From: Intrasporangium_A sp051961875
Lineage (GTDB): Bacteria > Actinomycetota > Actinomycetes > Actinomycetales > Dermatophilaceae
Assembly (NCBI RefSeq): GCF_051961875.1
Contig: NZ_JBQCCV010000295.1
Span: forward strand, 1 to 7,284
DNA length: 7,284 nt
Reading direction: 5' to 3'
Part shown: positions 1-5,159 of the stretch, piece after piece
Layout of the letters: the number at the start of each line of letters is the position of its first letter
How positions within the stretch are numbered: the first letter of the stretch is position 1
Position numbers and translations under genes: made by a program
The notes under the pieces: model-generated
Databases searched by the model: none
The model's input: only the letters and a program-made list of their open reading frames with translations
What the model was told of the DNA's origin: nothing

Positions 1-4
1 AACA

Positions 5-30
5 CCCCCCAAACCCAAAAAAACCCACCC
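5..30 (-). other. G-quadruplex-type motif on the minus strand
   Basis: Plus-strand C tracts at 5-10, 14-16, 24-26 and 28-30 are separated by A3, A7 and A1. The minus strand therefore reads G3-T-G3-T7-G3-T3-G6, which fits the usual four-tract rule of three or more G with loops of 1-7 nt. It overlaps the left arm of the 21-45 hairpin, so the two structures would compete. That it folds is inferred from pattern only. Confidence 0.5.
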
Positions 31-45
31 TCCTGGGGTGGGTTT
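21..45 (+). terminator. Perfect 10-bp hairpin, likely terminator of an upstream gene
   Basis: AAACCCACCC (21-30) pairs perfectly with GGGTGGGTTT (36-45) around a 5-nt loop. On the plus strand the stem is followed by a modest T-rich tail (TTTGTGTT, 43-50). On the minus strand the stem runs into seven consecutive T, a stronger intrinsic-terminator signature. No minus-strand gene lies immediately to the right, so the likely use is to end a plus-strand gene left of the window; it could act in both directions. The outer pentamers AACAC (1-5) and GTGTT (46-50) are also complementary and could extend the structure. Confidence 0.55.
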
Positions 46-59
46 GTGTTCCCTCTGCT

Positions 60-72
60 CCCCCCCCCCCCC
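60..72 (+). repeat. Homopolymer tract of 13 C
   Basis: Thirteen consecutive C end 36 nt before the first ATG of the PaiB-like gene. No comparable homopolymer occurs elsewhere in the window. Such tracts are prone to replication slippage and to sequencing length errors. Its place in the presumed promoter or leader of the next gene means length changes could affect expression, but nothing in one sequence shows that they do. Confidence 0.9.
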
Positions 73-108
73 GTTCCACGTCCGGCCGGCCTGCGGTCGA
101 GGTGAAGA

Positions 109-741
109 ATGGCCGGCATGTACGTGCCGCACTTCAACGCCATGGACGACGCCGCCGTCCGGCCGTTCCTCGAGGCCCATCCCGCCGGGCACCTCGTCAC
201 CGTCGGGCCGGACGGCCTCCCGGACGTGACGCTGCTGCCGCTCGTCATCGACGATGGCCGGGTGCTGGCGCACTTCGCCCGGGCGAACGAGCACTGGCGC
301 CGGATCGCGCCGGGAACGCCAGGCGTCGTCGTGGTCACGGCTGCGGATGCCTACATCTCGCCGAGCTGGTACGCGTCGAAGGCGGAGCACGGCCGGGTCG
401 TGCCGACCTGGAACTACAGCGAGGTCCAGCTGCGCGGTGAGGTGACCGTCCACGAGGACGCGGAGTGGGTCCACGACATCGTCACCCGACTGACCGAGCG
501 CCACGAGGCGCACCGGCCGGATCCCTGGGCGGTCACCGACGCGCCCGAGCGCTACGTCTCCGGGCAGCTGCGGGCGATCGTCGGCGTCGAGGTCGTGGTG
601 CAGGAGATTTCCGCGAAGGCGAAGCTGAGCCAGAACCGGTCCGACGCGGACCGGGCGGGAGCCATCGCGGGCCTCGAACAGGAGCCGGCCCCTGCGGCCC
701 ATCAGGTGGCCGACGCGATGCGCGCGGTCCTCGGGCACTGA
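109..741 (+). CDS. PaiB-like FMN-binding negative transcriptional regulator family protein
   Basis: A 210-residue protein of the PaiB / FMN_bind_2 family, whose fold is the split-barrel flavin-binding fold. In Bacillus subtilis PaiB is a repressor affecting sporulation and degradative enzymes; in actinobacteria the role is mostly untested. Family signatures seen: MYVPHF at residues 4-9, the core AYISPSWY at 81-88, PTWNY at 99-103 and the C-terminal KLSQNRS at 172-178. Length matches the family. The start is uncertain: AGGTGA (100-105) lies 3 nt before ATG 109 and 12 nt before ATG 118. The second gives the MYVP start typical of homologues, so either could be right. No clear -10 box is visible upstream. 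It stands alone, with a convergent phosphatase gene beyond 799. The family call is firm; regulator versus flavin/heme-binding oxidoreductase activity is unknown. Confidence 0.9.
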   Translation: MAGMYVPHFNAMDDAAVRPFLEAHPAGHLVTVGPDGLPDVTLLPLVIDDGRVLAHFARANEHWRRIAPGTPGVVVVTAADAYISPSWYASKAEHGRVVPTWNYSEVQLRGEVTVHEDAEWVHDIVTRLTERHEAHRPDPWAVTDAPERYVSGQLRAIVGVEVVVQEISAKAKLSQNRSDADRAGAIAGLEQEPAPAAHQVADAMRAVLGH

Positions 742-799
742 GCCCAGCGGCATACGGCCCGATGTTGTCCCCGCTCCACCTTGGGCGCCGCGCCAGCGC
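742..799. other. Convergent intergenic gap with one copy of GCGGCATAC
   Basis: This 58-nt gap separates two converging genes. It begins almost at once with GCGGCATAC (747-755), six nt after the PaiB-like stop. The rest contains GC-rich sequence with only short self-complementary pieces and no T-tract, so I do not call an intrinsic terminator. Confidence 0.6.
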
Positions 800-1654
800 T
801 CAGGAAGTCCGTCGGGCGGCGCGCCGGAGGGTGACTAGGAGGCGGTGCGCGGTGATGACCGCGAGCGCCCATGCGAGCCCGATGGCCCACGCCGCGAGGA
901 CGTCCGTGAGCCAGTGGTGGCCCAGGAAGACCCGGCTGAGGCCCATTGCGAGGACGAAGAGAGCGCCGATGGCGACGGTGACGACACGCTGCCACGTCGC
1001 GGTGGTCCGGAGGAGCACGAGGTAGACGATGATCGTCGTCAGCACGGTGGCGTTGAGCGTGTGCCCGCTGGGAAAGGACGGGGAGGACTCGTAGGGCGGC
1101 ACGGCATACTCGAGCGCCGGCCGGGCCCGGCCGACCAGGCTCTTGCCGGCCAGCGTCATGAGGAGTGAGCCGACCGCGGCCACGAGCGTGACGACGATCG
1201 GTGTCCACGCCCGCTGGAGGGCAGTGACTGTCATGGCGACGACGGTGGCGAGGATCGGCATGCCGATCGGCCCACCGATGTCGGTGAAGAGCGTGACCGC
1301 CTGGTCGAGTCCCGAATCGCGCCACCGCAGGGCGAGGTCGAGGGCCGGGTGGTCGAGGGCGGCCACGCCGTTGCTTCCGATGACGCCCTCGTAGACCTCG
1401 TGTGCGACATCGGTGAGGGCGAGGACCAGGGACAACGAGATTCCGGCGAAGAGGACGAAAGCCAGGTTCGCCGCCGACCATGCGATGGTGCGGTCCGCCG
1501 CGGGGCGCCACCGCTCCGGCAGACGGGCGGCGACGGCGACCGCGAAGGTGCCAACGACGCGGACGAGCCACCGTCCGAGGTGGCTGGACCACCCGGCAAG
1601 GTCGCGGGAGCCGATCGTCTCGTTGCTCGCGACCGGCGGCAGGGGCTCAGGCAT
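800..1654 (-). CDS. PAP2-superfamily membrane phosphatase
   Basis: A 284-residue integral membrane phosphatase that should remove phosphate from a lipid phosphate such as phosphatidic acid, undecaprenyl pyrophosphate or a related lipid; the substrate cannot be told from sequence. The three PAP2 motifs are intact: KSLVGRARP at 171-179 (K-x6-R-P), PSGH at 195-198, and SRVFLGHHWLTD at 240-251 (S-R-x5-H-x3-D). The inferred acid His is 198 and nucleophile His 247, assisted by Asp 251. Hydrophobic segments lie near residues 31-43, 62-82, 132-146, 152-169, 200-216, 224-239 and 253-269; the first may be peripheral. The N-terminal 30 residues are polar and lack a clear cleavable signal. No Shine-Dalgarno precedes ATG 1654; a -10-like CAGACT ends 6 nt before it, suggesting a leaderless message. 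It is divergent from the glycosylase gene across only 34 nt. Confidence 0.92.
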   Translation of the reverse strand: MPEPLPPVASNETIGSRDLAGWSSHLGRWLVRVVGTFAVAVAARLPERWRPAADRTIAWSAANLAFVLFAGISLSLVLALTDVAHEVYEGVIGSNGVAALDHPALDLALRWRDSGLDQAVTLFTDIGGPIGMPILATVVAMTVTALQRAWTPIVVTLVAAVGSLLMTLAGKSLVGRARPALEYAVPPYESSPSFPSGHTLNATVLTTIIVYLVLLRTTATWQRVVTVAIGALFVLAMGLSRVFLGHHWLTDVLAAWAIGLAWALAVITAHRLLVTLRRAARRTS

Positions 1655-1660
1655 CAGGCC

Positions 1661-1666
1661 AGTCTG
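1661..1666 (-). promoter_or_regulatory. Candidate -10 box for leaderless PAP2 phosphatase transcript
   Basis: Minus-strand CAGACT fits the loose actinobacterial nANNNT -10 pattern and ends 6 nt before the ATG at 1654, which would make the A of the start codon the first transcribed base. No Shine-Dalgarno or good -35 is visible. Weak hexamer, so moderate to low confidence. Confidence 0.35.
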
Positions 1667-1675
1667 GCAAAGGCT

Positions 1676-1681
1676 TAGGCT
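1676..1681 (+). promoter_or_regulatory. -10 box for leaderless glycosylase transcript
   Basis: TAGGCT matches the TANNNT -10 consensus of actinobacterial sigma-70 promoters and ends 7 nt before GTG 1689. Transcription would start at the first base of the start codon. There is no Shine-Dalgarno in range; AAAGG at 1669-1673 is 15 nt away. The same hexamer at the same distance precedes the PH-domain gene. No clear -35. Confidence 0.6.
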
Positions 1682-1688
1682 GACCGGC

Positions 1689-2276
1689 GTGACAGTGGTC
1701 GGAGGCGACGGGTTGGCTCGGCCCGAGTGGGCGGCGACTGACCCGCTCCTTCAGGAGTACTACGACACCGAGTGGGGGATGCCGGTCCGCGACGAGCACG
1801 GCGTCTACGAGCGGATCTGCCTCGAGGGCTTCCAGTCCGGGTTGTCCTGGGCGACCATCCTGCGCAAGCGGCCGGCGTTCCGCGAGGTCTTCGCGGACTT
1901 CGACCCGGACGTCGTGGCCGGCTTCGGCGAGTCCGACGTCGAGCGGCTGATGGCCGACCCCCGGATCGTGCGCAACCGCCGCAAGATCGAGGCGACGATC
2001 CAGAACGCCCGCGCCACGATCGCGCTGCGTGACGAGGGCGGCCTGGCCGAGCTCGTCTGGTCGTTCCGGCCCGCGGAGACGCCGCAGCCGAGCGACCACT
2101 CGGAGGTCCCGACGATCTCACCCGAGTCGGTCGCCCTGTCGAAGGCGCTGCGCGGCAAGGGATTCGCGTTCGTCGGGCCGACGACGATGTTCGCCCTCAT
2201 GGAGGCCATCGGGATGGTCGACACGCACCTCGTGACGAGCCACCGACGGGGCAGCTCCGGCGTCTGGCCCGCCTGA
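1689..2276 (+). CDS. tag: DNA-3-methyladenine glycosylase I (Tag family), zinc-ligand-poor subtype
   Basis: A 195-residue base-excision repair enzyme that should cut 3-methyladenine from alkylated DNA, leaving an abasic site. It aligns throughout with E. coli Tag: YDTEWG at 25-30, ICLEGFQSGLSW at 43-54 holding the conserved Glu 46 and Trp 54, NRRKIEATIQNAR at 96-108, LVWSF at 122-126, and the C-terminal GFAFVGPTT at 158-166. Of the four zinc-binding residues of E. coli Tag (Cys4, His17, His175, Cys179), only His 180 is kept; the others align with Pro 12, Tyr 25 and Ser 184, so a zinc clasp is not expected. The frame stays open upstream to 1413, but homology starts at GTG 1689, directly behind TAGGCT. 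It converges on the oxidoreductase gene with 4 nt between stops. Confidence 0.92.
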   Translation: MTVVGGDGLARPEWAATDPLLQEYYDTEWGMPVRDEHGVYERICLEGFQSGLSWATILRKRPAFREVFADFDPDVVAGFGESDVERLMADPRIVRNRRKIEATIQNARATIALRDEGGLAELVWSFRPAETPQPSDHSEVPTISPESVALSKALRGKGFAFVGPTTMFALMEAIGMVDTHLVTSHRRGSSGVWPA

Positions 2277-2280
2277 CCCC

Positions 2281-3825
2281 CTACCTGTCGAGGACCGCGC
2301 GGGCCGCGTTGTGGCCCGGTATGCCGCTCACCCCGCCTCCGCGGCGCGCGCCGGCTCCCGCGATGGTGACGTTGTCGTAGGCGGTCTCGACACCCCAGGT
2401 GCCGACCTCCGCCGGGCTCTCGGCCCAGGGCCATTGGAGGGACCGGTGGAAGATGTTGCCGCCGGGCAGGCCCACCGAGTCCTCAAGGTCGACGGGCGTC
2501 TTGGCCTCCAGGCAGAGGTTGCCCTCGGCGTCGCGGGCCAGGACGTCCGAGATCGGTTCTGCCAGAACGGAGTCGAGCGAGCGCAGCGTTGCCTCGAGGG
2601 CCGCCTTGCGCGCCGTGTCGTTGTCGGCGCGGAAGAGCCGGGCCGGCATGTGCAGGCCGAAGAGGGTCAGGGTCTGGGCCTCGGTCGCGGCGAGCGCGGG
2701 GCCGAGGATCGAGCGGTCGCTCAGGGTGTGGCAGTAGATCTCGCACGGCGGGAGGTCGGGCAGCCGCCCGGACTCGGCCTGGGCGTAGGCGTCCTCGAGC
2801 TGCTGGTAGCCCTCGTTGATGTGGAAGGTGCCGGCGAAGGCCGCCGTCGGGTCGGCATCCGTGTCGCGCAGCCGGGGCAGGCGGGTCAGGAGCAGGTTGA
2901 CCTTTAGCTGGGCGCCCTCGACGTCGGCCTCGGTCGGGACCGGCTCGGCCCCTGCCGCGGCGAGGAGGCTGTTCAGCGTGGCGGGGGCGCAGGCCCCGTG
3001 GATCGTGGCGGCCGTCGCTCGCCCACCGGACCAGGCGACGTCGCCGGTTGCGGGGTCGACGTGGGTGACGGCCTTGCCCGTCAGGATCTGGGCACCGGCC
3101 GAGACCGCGGCCTTGGCGAGGGAGTCCGTGACCGCCCCCATGCCGCCGACCGGGACGTCCCAGTCGCCGGTGCCGCCACCGATGAGGTGGTAGAGGAAGC
3201 AGATGTTCTGCCGGAGGTCCGGTGAGTGCATCGAGGCGAAGGTGCCGATCAGCGCGTCGGTCGCGATGACGCCCCTGACGGTGTCGTCGGGGACGAGCCG
3301 CTCGACGAGCTCGCCGAGGGGACGCGTGCTGAGCGCGTCGAAGAGTTCGTCGTCACCGACGAGGGCGCGGGCCGCCTCGCGCGTCTGGAGTGGCTCGAGG
3401 ACGGTGGGGAAGAGCCGTTCGGCGAGCGAACCCATGCGTCCGTAGAAGTCCTGCCACGCGGCATACCCGTCGTCGCTGCCCGTCACAGCGCGGAACCGGG
3501 CGGCCGTGGCGTCCTCGTCGCCCCGGTCGACGAGCAGGCCGAGCGCCGGGTCGGCGGGGACGGGTGTGTAGGACGAGTAGCGCCTCCGGACGAGCCGGAC
3601 GTCGAGGTCGAGGTCGGTGATGACCTGCTTCGGCAGGAGCGAGACGAGGTAGGAGTAGCGCGAGAGGCGAGCGTCGACCCCCGGGAAGGCCTGGGCCGAG
3701 ATGGCAGCACCGCCGACGTGGTCGGACTGCTCGAGGACGAGGACCTTGCGGCCGGCTCGGGCCAGGTAGGCGGCGGCGGTCAGGCCGTTGTGCCCGGCCC
3801 CGATGATGACGTCGTCGTAGCGCAT
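2281..3825 (-). CDS. FAD-dependent oxidoreductase, PYROXD2 / phytoene desaturase-like
   Basis: A 514-residue flavoprotein. The N-terminal FAD-binding Rossmann motif is clear: DVIIGAGHNG at 5-14 (GxGxxG), followed by Glu 32 for the ribose and DHVGGAA at 35-41. The C-terminal FAD contact block is also typical: LPGGNIFH at 453-460 and GAGARRGGGVSGIPGHNAAR at about 490-509. This pairing is characteristic of the PYROXD2/CrtI-related amine-oxidase-like family. Length fits family members of about 500-540 residues. The substrate is unknown; no carotenoid synthesis genes such as crtB or crtE are nearby, so a carotenoid role is not supported. No strong Shine-Dalgarno precedes ATG 3825, but TAGGGT ends 6 nt upstream. 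The upstream DHFR-fold gene is 36 nt away on the same strand and could also read through. Confidence 0.9.
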   Translation of the reverse strand: MRYDDVIIGAGHNGLTAAAYLARAGRKVLVLEQSDHVGGAAISAQAFPGVDARLSRYSYLVSLLPKQVITDLDLDVRLVRRRYSSYTPVPADPALGLLVDRGDEDATAARFRAVTGSDDGYAAWQDFYGRMGSLAERLFPTVLEPLQTREAARALVGDDELFDALSTRPLGELVERLVPDDTVRGVIATDALIGTFASMHSPDLRQNICFLYHLIGGGTGDWDVPVGGMGAVTDSLAKAAVSAGAQILTGKAVTHVDPATGDVAWSGGRATAATIHGACAPATLNSLLAAAGAEPVPTEADVEGAQLKVNLLLTRLPRLRDTDADPTAAFAGTFHINEGYQQLEDAYAQAESGRLPDLPPCEIYCHTLSDRSILGPALAATEAQTLTLFGLHMPARLFRADNDTARKAALEATLRSLDSVLAEPISDVLARDAEGNLCLEAKTPVDLEDSVGLPGGNIFHRSLQWPWAESPAEVGTWGVETAYDNVTIAGAGARRGGGVSGIPGHNAARAVLDR

Positions 3826-3831
3826 GGCGAC

Positions 3832-3837
3832 ACCCTA
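3832..3837 (-). promoter_or_regulatory. -10 box for leaderless oxidoreductase transcript
   Basis: Minus-strand TAGGGT is a good TANNNT match and ends 6 nt before ATG 3825, placing the predicted first transcribed base on the A of the start codon. AGGG within it could be read instead as a weak Shine-Dalgarno 7 nt from the ATG if the gene is co-transcribed from the upstream reductase-like gene. Confidence 0.55.
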
Positions 3838-3861
3838 GGCCGCCCGCTCCCCGATTGGCGG

Positions 3862-4461
3862 CTACGTCTCGTCCGTGCCGCGGGCGCCGCGGACGGCATG
3901 CCGGTGCATGGTGACGCCGGCCTCGAACGAACGTTGCTCGAGCAGGTCGAGCTCGACCCGGTCGACCGGCTCGTCGAACAGGGGTCGGCCAGTGCCGAGG
4001 ACGACGGGGTGCGTGAAGAGCAGCAGCTCGTCGAGCAGGTTCGCGCGCAGCAGCTGTGTCGCGAGCGTCGCGCCCCCGACCCCGATGTCTCCGTCGCTCT
4101 CGGCGCGCACCCGCGCGAGCTGCTCGATCGCGTCGTCGCCGCCCATGACCCGGGTGTTGTGTTTGGCGCTGTCCCTGGTTCGGGACACGAGGACCTTGGG
4201 CGTTGACGTCCAGATCTCGCCGTACTCGCGCATGTAGTCCGGCAGCGACTCGTCGTGCCGCGCATCCGGCCAGAAGGGGTCCATGATCTCGTAGACCCGC
4301 CGGCCCTGGACCATGACGGACAGCGCCCGGGCTCGCGCATTGAACTCACGGTGCAGCGACTCGCCGATGCGCGCCCAGTCCCCGCCGCCGTCCTCTCCCG
4401 AGGCGCCCTCGATGCGCAGGTCGAGCGAGACGTTCATCCAGTACACGAAGCGAGCTGGCAC
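3862..4461 (-). CDS. Dihydrofolate reductase-fold (RibD C-terminal-like) family protein
   Basis: A 199-residue protein of the DHFR/RibD C-terminal superfamily, which uses NAD(P)H in known members; many actinobacterial paralogues have no assigned substrate. Seen: VYWMNVSLDLRIEG at 6-19, matching the family N-terminus in which Ser-Leu-Asp-Gly is commoner (here SLDLRI); MVQGRRVYEIM at 50-60; the nucleotide-binding glycine pair in DIGVGGATLA at 125-134; and LLDELLLFTHPVVLGTGRPLF at 142-162. The start was set at GTG 4461 because AAGGAGG (4467-4473) sits 5 nt upstream and the family homology begins there; the open frame back to 4572 encodes a low-complexity tail without family features. It is divergent from the PH-domain gene and 36 nt upstream of the oxidoreductase, so the two may partly share a transcript. 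It is not the essential folate-pathway FolA type. Confidence 0.85.
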   Translation of the reverse strand: MPARFVYWMNVSLDLRIEGASGEDGGGDWARIGESLHREFNARARALSVMVQGRRVYEIMDPFWPDARHDESLPDYMREYGEIWTSTPKVLVSRTRDSAKHNTRVMGGDDAIEQLARVRAESDGDIGVGGATLATQLLRANLLDELLLFTHPVVLGTGRPLFDEPVDRVELDLLEQRSFEAGVTMHRHAVRGARGTDET

Positions 4462-4466
4462 CGGGC

Positions 4467-4473
4467 CCTCCTT
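4467..4473 (-). promoter_or_regulatory. Shine-Dalgarno deciding the reductase-like start
   Basis: Minus-strand AAGGAGG lies 5 nt before GTG 4461. It is the only strong ribosome binding site among the window's complete genes, and it rules for GTG 4461 over the ATG at 4572. Confidence 0.8.
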
Positions 4474-4492
4474 GGTCGTGGTGGCGGCACCC

Positions 4493-4498
4493 ACGCTA
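4493..4498 (-). promoter_or_regulatory. Candidate -10 box for the reductase-like gene
   Basis: Minus-strand TAGCGT fits TANNNT. A start about 7 nt downstream would give a leader of roughly 25 nt that contains the AAGGAGG site. No clear -35 at the usual spacing. Confidence 0.4.
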
Positions 4499-4582
4499 CC
4501 GGGGGTATCGACGCCGCGCCCGGCTTCGGCGAGGGCGAAAACGCCCAGGGCCAGGTGGGCGGCATACGTCACTGCTTCCCAA

Positions 4583-4588
4583 TAGGCT
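4583..4588 (+). promoter_or_regulatory. -10 box for leaderless PH-domain transcript
   Basis: TAGGCT ends 7 nt before GTG 4596, the same hexamer and spacing as for the glycosylase gene. No Shine-Dalgarno is present in the preceding 20 nt, supporting leaderless initiation at the G of GTG. Confidence 0.6.
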
Positions 4589-4595
4589 CGGCCTC

Positions 4596-5111
4596 GTGGG
4601 ATTCCCGGAGAACGTCCTCGCCCGCGGCGAGAAGGTGGAGAAGAGCCTGCACCCGCACTGGCTCACGGTCGCCGTCCCGACCCTGATGGCCGTCATGCTG
4701 ATCGCCATTGGGGTCACCGTCTCGGTGGTGACTCCCGACGACCGGACCGGACACATCATCGAGTGGATCGCCGACGCGATCATCGTGCTCCTCGCGATCC
4801 CCTTCGTGGTCGTGCCGTTCCTACGCTGGCGCACGACGCACTACGTCATCACGAGCCACCGGGTCATGGTCCGCCGGGGGATCCTCAGCAAGTCGGGCAA
4901 GGACATCACGCTCTCGAAGATCACTGACGTCTCCTTCGAGCAGACGCTGTTCGACCGGATCATCAACGCCGGCTCCCTGCGGATCGAGTCGGCCGGGGAC
5001 AGCCCGGACGAGGAGCTGCGCAACATCCCCAACAGCAACGACGTCCAGCAGCTCATCAACCGGCTCGTCGACGAGGACGACCTCCGGCGCCGCCGGCCCG
5101 TCGACGACTGA
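4596..5111 (+). CDS. Membrane protein with bacterial PH domain (bPH2/YdbS-like)
   Basis: A 171-residue membrane protein. After a short cytosolic N-terminus (MGFPENVLARGEKV at 1-14, then HPHW at 19-22) come two hydrophobic helices, about 23-46 and 56-77, joined by a short polar loop. A cytosolic bacterial PH domain follows, about 78-158, starting with the typical RWRTTHYVITSHRVMVRRG (77-95) and containing DITLSKITDVSFEQTLFDRI (103-122), where the family has its conserved strand-turn. The last residues are acidic then arginine-rich. This layout matches actinobacterial two-helix PH proteins of 160-175 residues; none has a well-established biochemical role to my knowledge, and the domain may bind proteins or lipids at the inner membrane. 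The GTG start is supported by the family-like N-terminus and the TAGGCT box. The acyl-CoA synthetase follows after 48 nt on the same strand. Confidence 0.88.
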   Translation: MGFPENVLARGEKVEKSLHPHWLTVAVPTLMAVMLIAIGVTVSVVTPDDRTGHIIEWIADAIIVLLAIPFVVVPFLRWRTTHYVITSHRVMVRRGILSKSGKDITLSKITDVSFEQTLFDRIINAGSLRIESAGDSPDEELRNIPNSNDVQQLINRLVDEDDLRRRRPVDD

Positions 5112-5125
5112 GTCGGATCCAGCCC

Positions 5126-5153
5126 TTGACGGAGGGGCGGATGGTGAGAAGGT
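5126..5153 (+). promoter_or_regulatory. Promoter (-35 and -10) for a likely leaderless acyl-CoA synthetase message
   Basis: TTGACG (5126-5131) resembles the -35 consensus. After 16 nt comes GAAGGT (5148-5153), an nANNNT-type -10, which ends 6 nt before ATG 5160. The layout predicts transcription from the start codon itself. The alternative is that AGAAGG (5147-5152) is a Shine-Dalgarno 7 nt from the ATG on a message read through from the PH-domain gene. Confidence 0.5.
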
Positions 5154-5159
5154 CGGAGC

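Noticed and set aside
1..30. Telomere-like T/G repeats on the minus strand
   Set aside because: The G tracts are irregular in length and spacing and form no true tandem unit; the genes are plainly bacterial.
702..1592. Second minus-strand frame overlapping the PAP2 phosphatase
   Set aside because: The other minus-strand frame carries all three PAP2 motifs; this one is Arg/Pro/His-rich noise.
1413..1688. Upstream extension of the glycosylase frame to ATG 1413
   Set aside because: Tag homology begins just after GTG 1689, and the extension would run antisense through the phosphatase coding region.
2281..3825. Carotenoid biosynthesis cluster
   Set aside because: The flavoprotein resembles CrtI-type enzymes distantly, but no phytoene synthase or prenyl synthase is nearby and its C-terminus is closer to PYROXD2.
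3226..4206. Plus-strand open frame (326 codons) opposite the oxidoreductase and reductase-like genes
   Set aside because: It crosses two well-supported minus-strand genes and their gap, and its product has skewed, low-complexity composition.
4462..4572. N-terminal extension of the reductase-like protein to ATG 4572
   Set aside because: AAGGAGG sits 5 nt before GTG 4461, where family homology starts; the extra 37 residues show no domain.
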